DNA from: Clostridia bacterium
GTDB taxonomy: Bacteria; Bacillota; Clostridia; Oscillospirales; CAG-272
DNA: 64,000 nt
Reading direction: 5' to 3'
NCBI GenBank assembly: GCA_017621475.1
Contig: JAGATA010000010.1
Span: 1-64,000, forward strand
In this document: in pieces, positions 43,119 to 53,249 of the stretch
Layout: each line of letters starts with the position of its first letter
How positions within the stretch are numbered: position 1 is the first letter of the stretch
Translations under genes and position numbers: made by a program
Notes under the pieces: model-generated
Seen by the model: only the letters and a program-made list of their open reading frames with translations
Database searches by the model: none
Told to the model about the DNA's origin: nothing

Positions 43119-43820
43119 ATGGCAGACCTCGTTTATTCCCATGAAGTTGAATCCATGTGCTGCGTAGCTAAAGGCCCTAACCACGGCCCCGCTCCCCTTC
43201 CCGAAGAAGGCAAATGGGTTCAGGCAAAACAAATTTCCGATATTTCCGGTTACACACACGGTATCGGCTGGTGCGCACCTCAGCAGGGCGCGTGCAAACT
43301 CTCCCTTAACGTAAAAGACGGCGTTATTGAAGAAGCTCTCGTTGAAACAATCGGTTGCTCCGGTATGACACACTCCGCTGCTATGGCGGCTGAGATCCTC
43401 CCCGGCAAGACAATCCTCGAAGCTCTTAACACAGACCTTGTTTGCGATGCTATCAACACAGCTATGCGTGAACTCTTCCTCCAGATCGTTTACGGTCGTA
43501 CACAGTCCGCATTCTCCGAAGGCGGCCTTGTAATCGGCGCAGGTATGGAAGACCTCGGTAAGGGCGCTCGTTCCATGGTTGGTACAATGTACGGCACAAA
43601 GGCAAAGGGAGTTCGTTACCTCGAAATGACAGAAGGCTACTGCACAAGAATGGCTCTTGACGCAGACGACCAGGTTATCGGTTATGAATTCGTTTCCCTC
43701 GGCAAGATGACAGACTTCATCAAAAAAGGTATGGAACCGAACGAAGCTTACGAAAAAGCTAAAGGTACATACGGCAGATTTGCTGACGCTGTTAAATACA
43801 TCGATCCCAGAAAAGAATAA
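43119..43820 (+). CDS. NifU/IscU-like iron-sulfur scaffold protein
   Basis: 233 aa. Cys residues suited to iron-sulfur ligation are seen in GWCAPQQGAC and IGCSGMTHSAAMAAEIL, the latter resembling the scaffold helix of NifU/IscU; VESMCCVA and EGYCTRM add others. It is longer than IscU (about 130 aa) and is the form I know adjacent to GGGtGRT genes, with no IscS cysteine desulfurase nearby. GGAGAACAAAT precedes the ATG, 24 bases behind pduL. Confidence 0.8.
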   Translation: MADLVYSHEVESMCCVAKGPNHGPAPLPEEGKWVQAKQISDISGYTHGIGWCAPQQGACKLSLNVKDGVIEEALVETIGCSGMTHSAAMAAEILPGKTILEALNTDLVCDAINTAMRELFLQIVYGRTQSAFSEGGLVIGAGMEDLGKGARSMVGTMYGTKAKGVRYLEMTEGYCTRMALDADDQVIGYEFVSLGKMTDFIKKGMEPNEAYEKAKGTYGRFADAVKYIDPRKE

Positions 43821-43838
43821 TTAAGGAGGTAAACGAAT

Positions 43839-44849
43839 ATGGCATTGTTTGAAAGCTACGAAAGACGCGTTGATAAGATCAACGCCGTTATTGCACAGTA
43901 TGGCATCTCTTCTATCGAAGAATGTAAAGAAATTACTCTTGCCGCAGGCATCGACTGCGATAAGATCGTAAGAGAAACACAGCCCATCTGCTTTGAAAAC
44001 GCTGTTTGGGCATACACAGTAGGCGCTGCCATCGCTATTAAGAAGGGCAGCAAGAAAGCTGCAGACGCTGCTGCCGACATCGGTATCGGTCTTCAGTCCT
44101 TCTGTATCCCCGGCTCCGTTGCAGAAAACCGTCAGGTTGGTCTCGGCCACGGTAACCTCGGCAAGATGCTCCTTTCCGAAGAAACAGAATGCTTCTGCTT
44201 CTTGGCCGGTCACGAATCCTTTGCTGCTGCAGAAGGCGCTATCAAGATCGCCCTCAACGCTAACAAGGTTCGTACAAAACCTCTTCGCGTTATCCTTAAC
44301 GGTCTTGGCAAAGACGCCGCTATGATCATCTCCAGAATCAACGGCTTCACATATGTTCAGACAGCTTTCGATAACAACACAGAAACAGTTTCCGTTGTTA
44401 AAGAAACACCTTACTCCAACGGTCCTCGCGCAGACGTTAAGTGCTACGGTGCAGACAACGTTCCCGAAGGCGTTGCTATCATGAAGCTTGAAAACGTTGG
44501 CGTTTCCATCACAGGTAACTCCACTAACCCCACACGTTTCCAGCACCCAGTTGCAGGCACATACAAGAAATGGTGCGTTGAAAACGGCGTTAAATACTTC
44601 TCCGTTGCTTCCGGCGGCGGTACAGGCCGTACACTCCACCCCGACAATATGGCTGCAGGTCCTTCCTCCTACGGTATGACGGACACAATGGGCCGTATGC
44701 ACTCCGACGCGCAGTTCGCAGGTTCTTCCTCCGTTCCCGCACACGTTGAAATGATGGGTCTCATCGGCGCAGGCAACAACCCCATGGTTGGTATGACTGT
44801 TGCAGTTGCGGTTGCAGTTGAAGAAGCTGCAAAAGCAGGCAGATTTTAA
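43839..44849 (+). CDS. GGGtGRT family protein
   Basis: 336 aa. It carries the family motif GGGTGRT in VASGGGTGRTLHPDNMAAG, near residue 267. Other conserved-looking parts are GLGHGNLGKMLLSEETECFCFLAGHESFAAAEGAI and RMHSDAQFAGSSSVPAHVEMMGL. No signal peptide or membrane helix. The biochemical role is not known to me. The partner scaffold-like gene lies 18 bases upstream; GGAGG precedes the ATG. Highly biased codons suggest an abundant protein. Confidence 0.85.
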   Translation: MALFESYERRVDKINAVIAQYGISSIEECKEITLAAGIDCDKIVRETQPICFENAVWAYTVGAAIAIKKGSKKAADAAADIGIGLQSFCIPGSVAENRQVGLGHGNLGKMLLSEETECFCFLAGHESFAAAEGAIKIALNANKVRTKPLRVILNGLGKDAAMIISRINGFTYVQTAFDNNTETVSVVKETPYSNGPRADVKCYGADNVPEGVAIMKLENVGVSITGNSTNPTRFQHPVAGTYKKWCVENGVKYFSVASGGGTGRTLHPDNMAAGPSSYGMTDTMGRMHSDAQFAGSSSVPAHVEMMGLIGAGNNPMVGMTVAVAVAVEEAAKAGRF

Positions 44850-44868
44850 TTGAATAATTAAAATAATA

Positions 44869-44896
44869 AAAAGAGCAGGTTACCCTGCTCTTTTTG
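44869..44896. terminator. Bidirectional terminator after the pduL operon
   Basis: AAAAAGAGCAGG and CCTGCTCTTTTT with a four-base loop, T5 on both strands; ends the pduL operon and the convergent gene. Confidence 0.9.
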
Positions 44897-44906
44897 TTAT
44901 TGATTA

Positions 44907-45374
44907 TCAATATGTATTTGCAAGCTCGTCAAGTGGGTCTGTGAGAAATTTAAATACGGGGGCGTTATATGTATAAACTATATTATTTATAGAAATGTTC
45001 GTGTCGTAATATTCAATACAACCGGAACTCGTTCCATCAAAGAAATAAATTGTCATAATGTAATCGTATCCGCCGCTTGGTATATCTATTATCGGGAAAG
45101 AATGACTGTAACGTGCGCTGTTCAGCGCTTCGCAAATATCTTCTATCTCGTGCCGATAGACGTAAGAAACACGCTTTCCAAGCCCGCTTTGAAGCATTAT
45201 TTCTTCAACTTCATCGGGGTCAAGATTAAAAATTCTGTGAGAAAAAGGATAGAAGGACGTGTATTTTGTAAAACGCGGTATTACGTTACCGAAAATGTAA
45301 AGCGCAACAATACCTAAAACGAGAAACCAAATCAAGATGTTTTTAATGAGTTTTTTAGTATTTACCTTTGTCAT
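44907..45374 (-). CDS. Hypothetical membrane-anchored protein
   Basis: 155 aa, not recognised. One N-terminal membrane helix (NILIWFLVLGIVALYIFGNVI), so the rest is probably outside the cell. The remainder looks beta-rich, with YDYIMTIYFFDGTSSGCIEYYDTNISINNIVY. Its own promoter probably lies in the AT-rich stretch upstream. Confidence 0.65.
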   Translation of the reverse strand: MTKVNTKKLIKNILIWFLVLGIVALYIFGNVIPRFTKYTSFYPFSHRIFNLDPDEVEEIMLQSGLGKRVSYVYRHEIEDICEALNSARYSHSFPIIDIPSGGYDYIMTIYFFDGTSSGCIEYYDTNISINNIVYTYNAPVFKFLTDPLDELANTY

Positions 45375-45591
45375 AATATCACATCCTTTTTTTAATTCAG
45401 ACTTCTCTGTGCGTTCATTATATCACATTTTGGCATTTTATTCAATATTTTTCCACAAAATTCTTTATTTTCGTAAATAATGTTTAATTTTTGAAAAGTA
45501 TCTATTCAGCTTGAAAAATTCTCTATATAAATACTTGTTATTATTAGACAAATAAAAATACTTTTAGCACAGCACAGCCTTGTTCCCCAAC

Positions 45592-45737
45592 AAAAGTGTG
45601 ATAAATCGCACTCTACCTCATCCGTCAGCCTTCGGCTGCCACCTTCCCCAAAGGGGAAGGCTTTCTAGCGAACCTGACTCTCAGCGTAGCCGACCTTACC
45701 CAAAGGGGACGGTGGATTTTGAAGTAATTTCCTATTA
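45592..45737. repeat. Palindromic intergenic repeat, copy 2
   Basis: Same order as the copy at 15371: the AAATCGCAC hairpin, CCTCATCCGTCAGCC, CTTCCCCAAAGGGGAAGG, a degenerate second palindrome CTTACCCAAAGGGGACGG, and TTCCTATTA at the end. With the terminator at 45741-45766 it fills most of the 401-base gap behind the kinase gene; 45375-45591 is AT-rich, with no gene seen. Confidence 0.85.
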
Positions 45738-45740
45738 TAC

Positions 45741-45766
45741 AAAAAACGACGGCAAAAGCCGTCGTT
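45741..45766 (-). terminator. Terminator of the amino-sugar operon
   Basis: AACGACGGC and GCCGTCGTT with a four-base loop, T6 on the minus strand, just behind the kinase gene. Confidence 0.9.
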
Positions 45767-45776
45767 TTCGTTATAT

Positions 45777-47673
<1,897 letters not shown>

Positions 47674-47695
47674 AATAATTTATCCTTCCTTAATT

Positions 47696-48844
47696 TTATG
47701 CTTTATATATTGTTTTACCGCCGCACACGGTATAAAGTACGTTGAATTTATCGTCAAGCACCGCAAAATCTGCGCGCTTGCCCTCGCGAATACTTCCTGC
47801 TTCATCATCAATGCCAAGCACTTTTGCGGGGTTTATAGTCGCAAGGTCGCACGCCTGTGTTATGCTCATTCCCGCGTGCTTCACCATATTTTCAAGAGCT
47901 TTGTTCATTCGGAGAACGCTTCCCGCAAGAGTACCGTCGGCAAGTCTTGCCTCTCCGTTTTTAACGAATACCTTTTGACCGCCGAGCTCGCTTTCGCCGT
48001 CCGCAATTCCCTTTGCGCGCATAGCGTCCGTTATAAGTATCAGCTTGCTATGCGGCTTACATTTTGCAAGAAGCTTTATCGCGGGAACGCTTACGTGGAT
48101 GGTGTCCGCAATAAGCTCGCAGGCAAGCTCGTCAAAGAGCATTGCACTTCCCACGGTGCCGATCTCCCTGTGGTGGAGGGCGGACTGCGCGTTGTATGTA
48201 TGCGTTACGTTTTCAGCGCCTGCCGAAATAGCTTTTTCAATATCCGCGCATTTCGCGCCTGTGTGACCGATCGATGCAACTATTCCGTTTTGCGAAAGGT
48301 GGGAAATAAGTTTTTGCGCGCCTTCTTCTTCGGGTGCAAGCGTTACTATCTTTATAGCGCCGCCGCTTGCCGCGTTATATTCATCAAAAACGTCAGCATC
48401 GGGTTTTGCCACGTATTCAAGGGGCTGTGCGCCCTTGTGTGCCGCGGCAATAAACGGTCCTTCCAGGTGAATACCGATAATCCTTGCACCGTCGTGATCG
48501 CCCTCGCGGTATTCCTTTACCGCGCGCATAGCGGAAAGGATGTTTTCGCGGCTCTGCGTCATCGTTGTGGCAAGGAAAGCTGTCGTTCCCTCCGCCGCAA
48601 CGGTGTTTGCGATGGTGGAAAGTGCTTCTTCGCTTGCGTCCATTGCATCGGCGCCGCCTGCGCCGTGGATATGCTCATCGATAAAACCGGGAAGCACCAC
48701 CGCGTTTTCGGGGATGTCAATTACCTTTGCGTCTCCTATCTCTGTGCCTATCTTTTCTATCTTTTCATCAAAGAGTATACTTGTTTTTACAAGTCCCTTG
48801 CCTTCTACGTAGCAAAGGGCGTTTTTAAAGCACTTCATCTTCAA
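47696..48844 (-). CDS. nagA: N-acetylglucosamine-6-phosphate deacetylase
   Basis: 382 aa. Amidohydrolase: GFIDEHIHGAGG, IGIHLEGPFI, SIGHTGAKC, VTHTYNAQSALHHRE, and LILITDAMRAKG hold the metal and catalytic residues (His and Asp). It turns GlcNAc-6-phosphate into glucosamine-6-phosphate. It overlaps nagB by four bases (ATGA), so coupled. Confidence 0.96.
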   Translation of the reverse strand: MKMKCFKNALCYVEGKGLVKTSILFDEKIEKIGTEIGDAKVIDIPENAVVLPGFIDEHIHGAGGADAMDASEEALSTIANTVAAEGTTAFLATTMTQSRENILSAMRAVKEYREGDHDGARIIGIHLEGPFIAAAHKGAQPLEYVAKPDADVFDEYNAASGGAIKIVTLAPEEEGAQKLISHLSQNGIVASIGHTGAKCADIEKAISAGAENVTHTYNAQSALHHREIGTVGSAMLFDELACELIADTIHVSVPAIKLLAKCKPHSKLILITDAMRAKGIADGESELGGQKVFVKNGEARLADGTLAGSVLRMNKALENMVKHAGMSITQACDLATINPAKVLGIDDEAGSIREGKRADFAVLDDKFNVLYTVCGGKTIYKA

Positions 48845-49572
48845 GCCTCAGCGATAAGCTTTGCAGCCGCTTCGTCGCAAATGAGTGTGCAATCGGGGTG
48901 GTTCTGAAGAATGCTTGCGGGAACTTCTTCCGTAACCTCACCCTTAACAAGACCGAAAACGGCTTTCGCTTTGTTTTCTCCGTTTGCAAGAACGATTATC
49001 TTCTTCGCATCCATAATATTTTTAAGACCCATTGTGAAAGCCTGACGCGGAACTTCGTCTATGCTCTTGAAGAGTCTGGAGTTATCTTTTATCGTGCTTT
49101 CCGTAAGGTCAACTATATGCGTTACGGAATCAAAGGACGTGCCGGGCTCGTTGAACGCGATGTGGCCGTTGGAGCCGATGCCGAGCACTTGAATATCCTG
49201 CACGTTATTTGCAAGAAAAGCGTTGTATCTTGCACATTCAGCCTCTGCATCCTCTGCCTTGCCGTTTTCTATGTGAGTATTGGCAAGGTCGATGTCTATG
49301 TGGTTGAAAAGATTTTCGCGCATAAAGTAAACGTAGCTCTGGTCGCTCGTTATATCAAGACCCTTATATTCATCAAGGTTCACTGCGCGGATGCTTTTGT
49401 AGCTCGTACCGTTTTCCTTATGGTCGCGGATCATTTCCTTGTAAAGACCGATGGGCGTCGAGCCTGTTGCAAGACCGAGAACCGCGCTGGGGTTCGCCGT
49501 TACAACTTCTTTCATTATCTCGAAAGCTTTTGCGCTCATTTCATTGTAATCTTTTGTAATAACAACCTTCAT
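48841..49572 (-). CDS. nagB: Glucosamine-6-phosphate deaminase
   Basis: 243 aa. LGLATGSTPIGLYKEMI, NLDEYKGL, and LGIGSNGHIAFNEPG are diagnostic. It converts glucosamine-6-phosphate to fructose-6-phosphate and ammonia. First gene of the operon; ATG 49572 has GAGGT upstream. Confidence 0.97.
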   Translation of the reverse strand: MKVVITKDYNEMSAKAFEIMKEVVTANPSAVLGLATGSTPIGLYKEMIRDHKENGTSYKSIRAVNLDEYKGLDITSDQSYVYFMRENLFNHIDIDLANTHIENGKAEDAEAECARYNAFLANNVQDIQVLGIGSNGHIAFNEPGTSFDSVTHIVDLTESTIKDNSRLFKSIDEVPRQAFTMGLKNIMDAKKIIVLANGENKAKAVFGLVKGEVTEEVPASILQNHPDCTLICDEAAAKLIAEA

Positions 49573-49641
49573 TTTTACCTCACAATTCACGCGCAAAAGG
49601 CGTTTCTTTCCCCTTTTCGCGTTTTCATCAATATTATTTTC

Positions 49642-49670
49642 AGTATATCACAAAAGCCGACTAAAAGCAA
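49642..49670 (-). promoter_or_regulatory. Promoter of the nag operon
   Basis: -35 TTGCTT and -10 TATACT with 17 bases between, on the minus strand, in the short gap behind gerAB. Confidence 0.7.
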
Positions 49671-49698
49671 CACAAAAACTAAAGCATTTTGAATTTGC

Positions 49699-50685
49699 TC
49701 ACCTCTTGCTGCCTGCGTGTATCTTGCGTCGCTCCCCGACAAAAACAAGCACAAAAAGTGCTCCAAATAATATCACGTTATACACCCCGGAAACCTCCAC
49801 CCATAAATATTCCGGTGCTAACCTACGGGAAAGCAGACCCGCGGCGCAAAGCGCGGCAAAAAGCACTGCCTTTTGCGCCGTTTTCCCTTTTTTACATTCC
49901 GGCACACCCAAAACGTCACTTGCACAGACAGCACTTGCAAAAAAGCCCGCAATGCATATCATCCACGCAAAAAGGAGGAGCAATATATTGCTCATTCCTC
50001 CTCTTGCGCAGATAAAAAGATACAGCGCACCCGCGCAAACAGAGCCCAAAGCACCGCAAAGCGTTGGGGATGGGTGCTTTCCACCATTCCTTGCAAAATC
50101 GCTCATACTCGCATCCTCGCTTGTAACAGCACGCAGATAAAGAGAAAATATTACCGTCGCCGAGCCAAGCGCATCAAAGGATAAAAGCACATCATCCGCA
50201 GAAAAAGAGAGAGAAACTTCCCCTCCCTTTCCCAAAAAGCAAAGAAGGATTATCGCAAAAACGGCAAAAGCGCTAAGCTCTGCAAAGCGCGCCGCGGGGG
50301 AAAACCTTCGGAATACGGAAAACGCCGCAAGAAAAACGCAGATCAAAAATACCAAAGCCGCGTTCGCGCCCTTATAGTACGCGCATATTTCAAGTGAAAA
50401 AGCGTACAGCGCACGCACCGCCGCAAAAGCAAGAAAAGCAAGATTCAAAAACCGCACCAAACCCGAAAATTTTCCGAAAACAGCACCGTAAAAATCAAGC
50501 GAGGAAGAAAAATCACGGCAAATATGCCCTGCCACAATACAGATTGCAGCGGCAAGAGCGCAAGCAAGCAGAGTTGATGCAAGAGACGCCCTCGCATAAA
50601 TAAAAAGCCCCGAAAAAACATATGCAAAAACAAGGAAGAATAATTGAAAAGAGGATATACGGTAATTTGTTTTTTCCATGATCAT
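49699..50685 (-). CDS. Spore germination permease, GerAB-like
   Basis: 328 aa, about ten membrane helices; N-terminus NYRISSFQLFFLVFAYVFSG. Taken alone it is poorly conserved, but it overlaps the GerAA-like gene by four bases, in the classic A-B order, so a GerAB role (germinant-sensing permease of the inner spore membrane) is likely. A GerC lipoprotein gene does not follow. Confidence 0.78.
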   Translation of the reverse strand: MIMEKTNYRISSFQLFFLVFAYVFSGLFIYARASLASTLLACALAAAICIVAGHICRDFSSSLDFYGAVFGKFSGLVRFLNLAFLAFAAVRALYAFSLEICAYYKGANAALVFLICVFLAAFSVFRRFSPAARFAELSAFAVFAIILLCFLGKGGEVSLSFSADDVLLSFDALGSATVIFSLYLRAVTSEDASMSDFARNGGKHPSPTLCGALGSVCAGALYLFICARGGMSNILLLLFAWMICIAGFFASAVCASDVLGVPECKKGKTAQKAVLFAALCAAGLLSRRLAPEYLWVEVSGVYNVILFGALFVLVFVGERRKIHAGSKR

Positions 50686-52127
50686 TTACCCTCCGTTCGC
50701 GTTAAGTTTCTTCCCGAAACACAGGAGGGCACTTTTTTCTGCCTCCATATCGGGGACATATAGAGGAAGTCGGAAAGCCCGTCCGTGCTTATGGGCGCAA
50801 ACGGAGAAAAATACGGCACGCCGAAAGAACTTTTTCCGCATCCTACGAGCAACGTAGCCGTTAAAAAGGTGAAAAATCCGAATATTCCCGAGATTCCCGA
50901 AACAAGGAGTATTGCAAAGCGGTATATTCCGTTTGGGTTCATATACGGCGCACAAATAAAATTGCATACGGCGGAAAAAGCCACTATTATAAGCACAAAT
51001 GGGGAAATTATCCCTGCACTCACCGCACTCTCCCCAAGTATGAGCGAGCCGACAATTCCCACGGCGCTTCCCACCGCTTTCGGCATACGAAGCCCAACCT
51101 CACGCAGTATCTCGAAGATGATAAACGCCGTTACCACCTCCCAGAGAAGCGATACCGTCATTCCTTCTCTTGTACTCGCCATATAATCCGCCATCTCACG
51201 CGGAAGAAAATCCATATGATGCGTAACAAGCGCTGTAAAGAGCGCGGGCAGATACAGGGCAAAAAGCACCGCGGCAAAGCGAAGCGAGCGAACAAATGTT
51301 GCAAAAAACGTGCTCTTTGCATAGTCCTCCGAAACCTGAAAGCCTTCCGTGAAAAGATACGGCACCGTCAGCACCACGGGGGAGCCATCCACTATAACGG
51401 CAATTCTGCCCTCCAATATCTTCCCTGCGACCTTATCGGGGCGTTCGGAGTTACCTACAGTCGGATAAAGCGCGTGCTTTCCATCGCTTATATACATTTC
51501 CACGCTGCCCGAGTCTATAAGCGCATCCGCGCGTATGGCGCAAAGGCGCTTTTTGAGAATACCAAGCGCTTTCTCGTTCACAAGCCCATCTATATACATA
51601 ATTATAACATCCGTTTTGGTAAGAGAGCCGAGGGTCATCTTCTCGCTTTTAAGGCGTTCGCTTTTTATTCTTCGGCGCAAAAGCACCTCGCTTTGCTGCG
51701 CGTTTTCGTTAAATCCCTCGTGCGGGCCGCGCACCACGTTTTCCGTTTCGGGCTCTGTATTCGTGCGCGCCGTTTCGTTCCTTGTGGCGCAGATATAGCC
51801 AAAAATATCGGACGGCATAGATGCAAAAGCAAGCAAGGAATTCCCCGAAAGAAGCGAATTTTTTGCCTCTTCCGCGCTTTTTGCCGCAGTAAAGCCGCTG
51901 CTCACCACAATACTTTCTATGGGGTTTGCGCCCTCGCCTTGAAGATAGGCTTCCGACACAGGGGAAATAACAAAGCGGTTTATGGCGTCCCCCGCGCTGA
52001 GCCCCCTTATATAATATATCAAAAACTCATCGTTTCCGAAGCGAAGCGTGCGCAGAAAAAAATCCTCCATACCCGAAAAGGCTTTTTGAAGGTCTTTTTT
52101 TAAAAGTTCAAAATTATTCAATATCAA
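50682..52127 (-). CDS. Spore germination protein, GerAA-like
   Basis: 481 aa. An N-terminal soluble part contains GLSAGDAINRFVISPV, and IMYIDGLVNEKALGILKKRL, and EGRIAVIVDGSPVVLTVPYLFTEGFQVSEDYA precede five C-terminal helices (LLWEVVTAFIIFEILREVGLRMPKAVGSAVGIVGSLILGESAV). This is the GerAA/SpoVAF family, the ion-channel subunit of germinant receptors. Start is a TTG with GGAG just upstream. Confidence 0.93.
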   Translation of the reverse strand: MILNNFELLKKDLQKAFSGMEDFFLRTLRFGNDEFLIYYIRGLSAGDAINRFVISPVSEAYLQGEGANPIESIVVSSGFTAAKSAEEAKNSLLSGNSLLAFASMPSDIFGYICATRNETARTNTEPETENVVRGPHEGFNENAQQSEVLLRRRIKSERLKSEKMTLGSLTKTDVIIMYIDGLVNEKALGILKKRLCAIRADALIDSGSVEMYISDGKHALYPTVGNSERPDKVAGKILEGRIAVIVDGSPVVLTVPYLFTEGFQVSEDYAKSTFFATFVRSLRFAAVLFALYLPALFTALVTHHMDFLPREMADYMASTREGMTVSLLWEVVTAFIIFEILREVGLRMPKAVGSAVGIVGSLILGESAVSAGIISPFVLIIVAFSAVCNFICAPYMNPNGIYRFAILLVSGISGIFGFFTFLTATLLVGCGKSSFGVPYFSPFAPISTDGLSDFLYMSPIWRQKKVPSCVSGRNLTRTEGK

Positions 52128-52159
52128 AATCTCCGCGTTATACTAAAACATTTCGTTTT

Positions 52160-52188
52160 TAGTATTCTACACAAAAAAAATTTTATAC
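52160..52188 (-). promoter_or_regulatory. Possible forespore (sigma-G-type) promoter of gerAA
   Basis: On the minus strand GTATA, 17 bases, AATACTA resembles the sigma-G pattern (GYATR, CATnnTA) with one mismatch. It lies 30-60 bases ahead of the TTG start. Tentative. Confidence 0.4.
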
Positions 52189-52213
52189 TTTGGATGTTTT
52201 TTTCAAAAAAGTA

Positions 52214-52242
52214 TTGATTTTTCGGACAAGGAGTGATATAAT
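52214..52242 (+). promoter_or_regulatory. Promoter of rplS
   Basis: -35 TTGATT and -10 TATAAT with 17 bases between. Confidence 0.75.
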
Positions 52243-52249
52243 TTCTCAT

Positions 52250-52322
52250 GTTGTATTATGAAATACGGCAACGAGGCGGTCCGCTGCATGCTCGCATGAA
52301 CGTTTCGATATTATTATTTTTA
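52250..52322 (+). ncRNA. Ribosomal protein L19 leader
   Basis: ATGAAATACGGCAACGAG, GCGGTCCGCTGCATGC and GCATGAACGTTTCG in front of rplS look like the Firmicutes L19 leader, an autoregulatory mRNA structure bound by L19. Match is from memory. Confidence 0.55.
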
Positions 52323-52335
52323 GGAGGAAGCCAAA

Positions 52336-52677
52336 ATGAATAAGATTCAGGCTTTTGTTAACGAGCAGTTGAAAACAGATATTCCCCAGTTTAACATTGG
52401 TGATACTGTTGAAGTTCAGAACAAGATCAAAGAAGGTTCCAGAGAACGTATCCAGCTTTTCAGCGGACTTGTAATCGCTAAGAAAAACGGCGGCATTTCC
52501 GAAACATTCACAGTAAGAAAGATCGCTTACGGTGTTGGCGTTGAAAAGACATTCCCCCTTCACTCTCCCAACGTTGTAGCTGTTAAAGTTACACGCCGTG
52601 GTAAAGTTCGTCGCGCTAAACTCTACTATGTTCGTGACAAGATCGGTAAGGACGCTCAGGTTAAGGAACTTATCTAA
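52336..52677 (+). CDS. rplS: 50S ribosomal protein L19
   Basis: 113 aa, standard length. [34 protein letters not shown] and [26 protein letters not shown] are typical. It sits at the interface of the 30S and 50S subunits. AGGAGG precedes the ATG, behind a leader structure. Monocistronic here: the usual trmD and rimM neighbours are not present. Confidence 0.97.
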   Translation: MNKIQAFVNEQLKTDIPQFNIGDTVEVQNKIKEGSRERIQLFSGLVIAKKNGGISETFTVRKIAYGVGVEKTFPLHSPNVVAVKVTRRGKVRRAKLYYVRDKIGKDAQVKELI

Positions 52678-52697
52678 GCTACTTAAGCAAACTAAAA

Positions 52698-52720
52698 ATC
52701 CCGCTTTCGCGGGATTTTTT
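52698..52720 (+). terminator. Terminator of rplS
   Basis: ATCCCGC and GCGGGAT with a TTTC loop, followed by six T. Confidence 0.92.
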
Positions 52721-52729
52721 GTTTTTAAA

Positions 52730-53202
52730 GGAGTTAAAACACGTTGTGTTTTAACGAAATTATTTATTGTATTCAACTTTTTCTTGTTTAAAGAAAAAGT
52801 TGCAAAAAGATAAAAAACCTTACAGGTTTATCGAAAGGCTGAATGGTTAGTTGTCGGCTACCGTACCTTTTTCACTCGCAAGCTCGCAAAAAACGCACGG
52901 AATCCCGCCGAGGTCATTTGCTCTGCCACTTTAAACTAAGCGCGTGATGAAAAATCGAAAATTTTAATATAAGTCCTCTCGCGTTTTCAGCCTAAACTTT
53001 GAAATCGGCACCCTTCGACGTGGTTCCGAGTAGTTTTTGCGAGCCTGCGAGTGAAAACTGCGCGGGGAGTCGAAATTGCCACAACTTCAAATCAGAACAA
53101 GCCGATAAATCTGCAGGATTTTTGCTTCTTTTTGTCACTTTTTCTTTCAAAAAGAAAAAGTGAGTTAAATAATTTGTTAAAACGATAAATCGTTTTAACT
53201 CC
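52730..53202. repeat. Inverted-repeat intergenic element C
   Basis: About 470 bases between rplS and a PHP gene. Left end GTTAAAACACGTTGTGTTTTA; right end GTTAAAACGATAAATCGTTTT; each forms a hairpin and the two ends are inverted repeats. Internal blocks shared with B are AAAGAAAAAGTTGCAAAAAG, AAAAACCT-ACAGGTTTATCG, and GCGAGTGAAAACTGC. CACTTTTTCTTTCAAAAAGAAAAAGTG near the right is shared with A. No gene is seen inside. Confidence 0.72.
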
Positions 53203-53249
53203 TCTTTTTTCTTTAAAAGAAAATTGAAAGAAAAAAATTTCGGGTTTTA

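Noticed and set aside
43821-44744. 307-codon frame opposite GGGtGRT
   Set aside because: Antisense to a strongly biased coding gene; Cys-rich shadow.
36447-44849. A eut/pdu microcompartment system from eutH plus pduL
   Set aside because: No shell proteins or signature enzymes, PduL lacks a targeting extension, and the two genes are 5 kb apart in separate operons.
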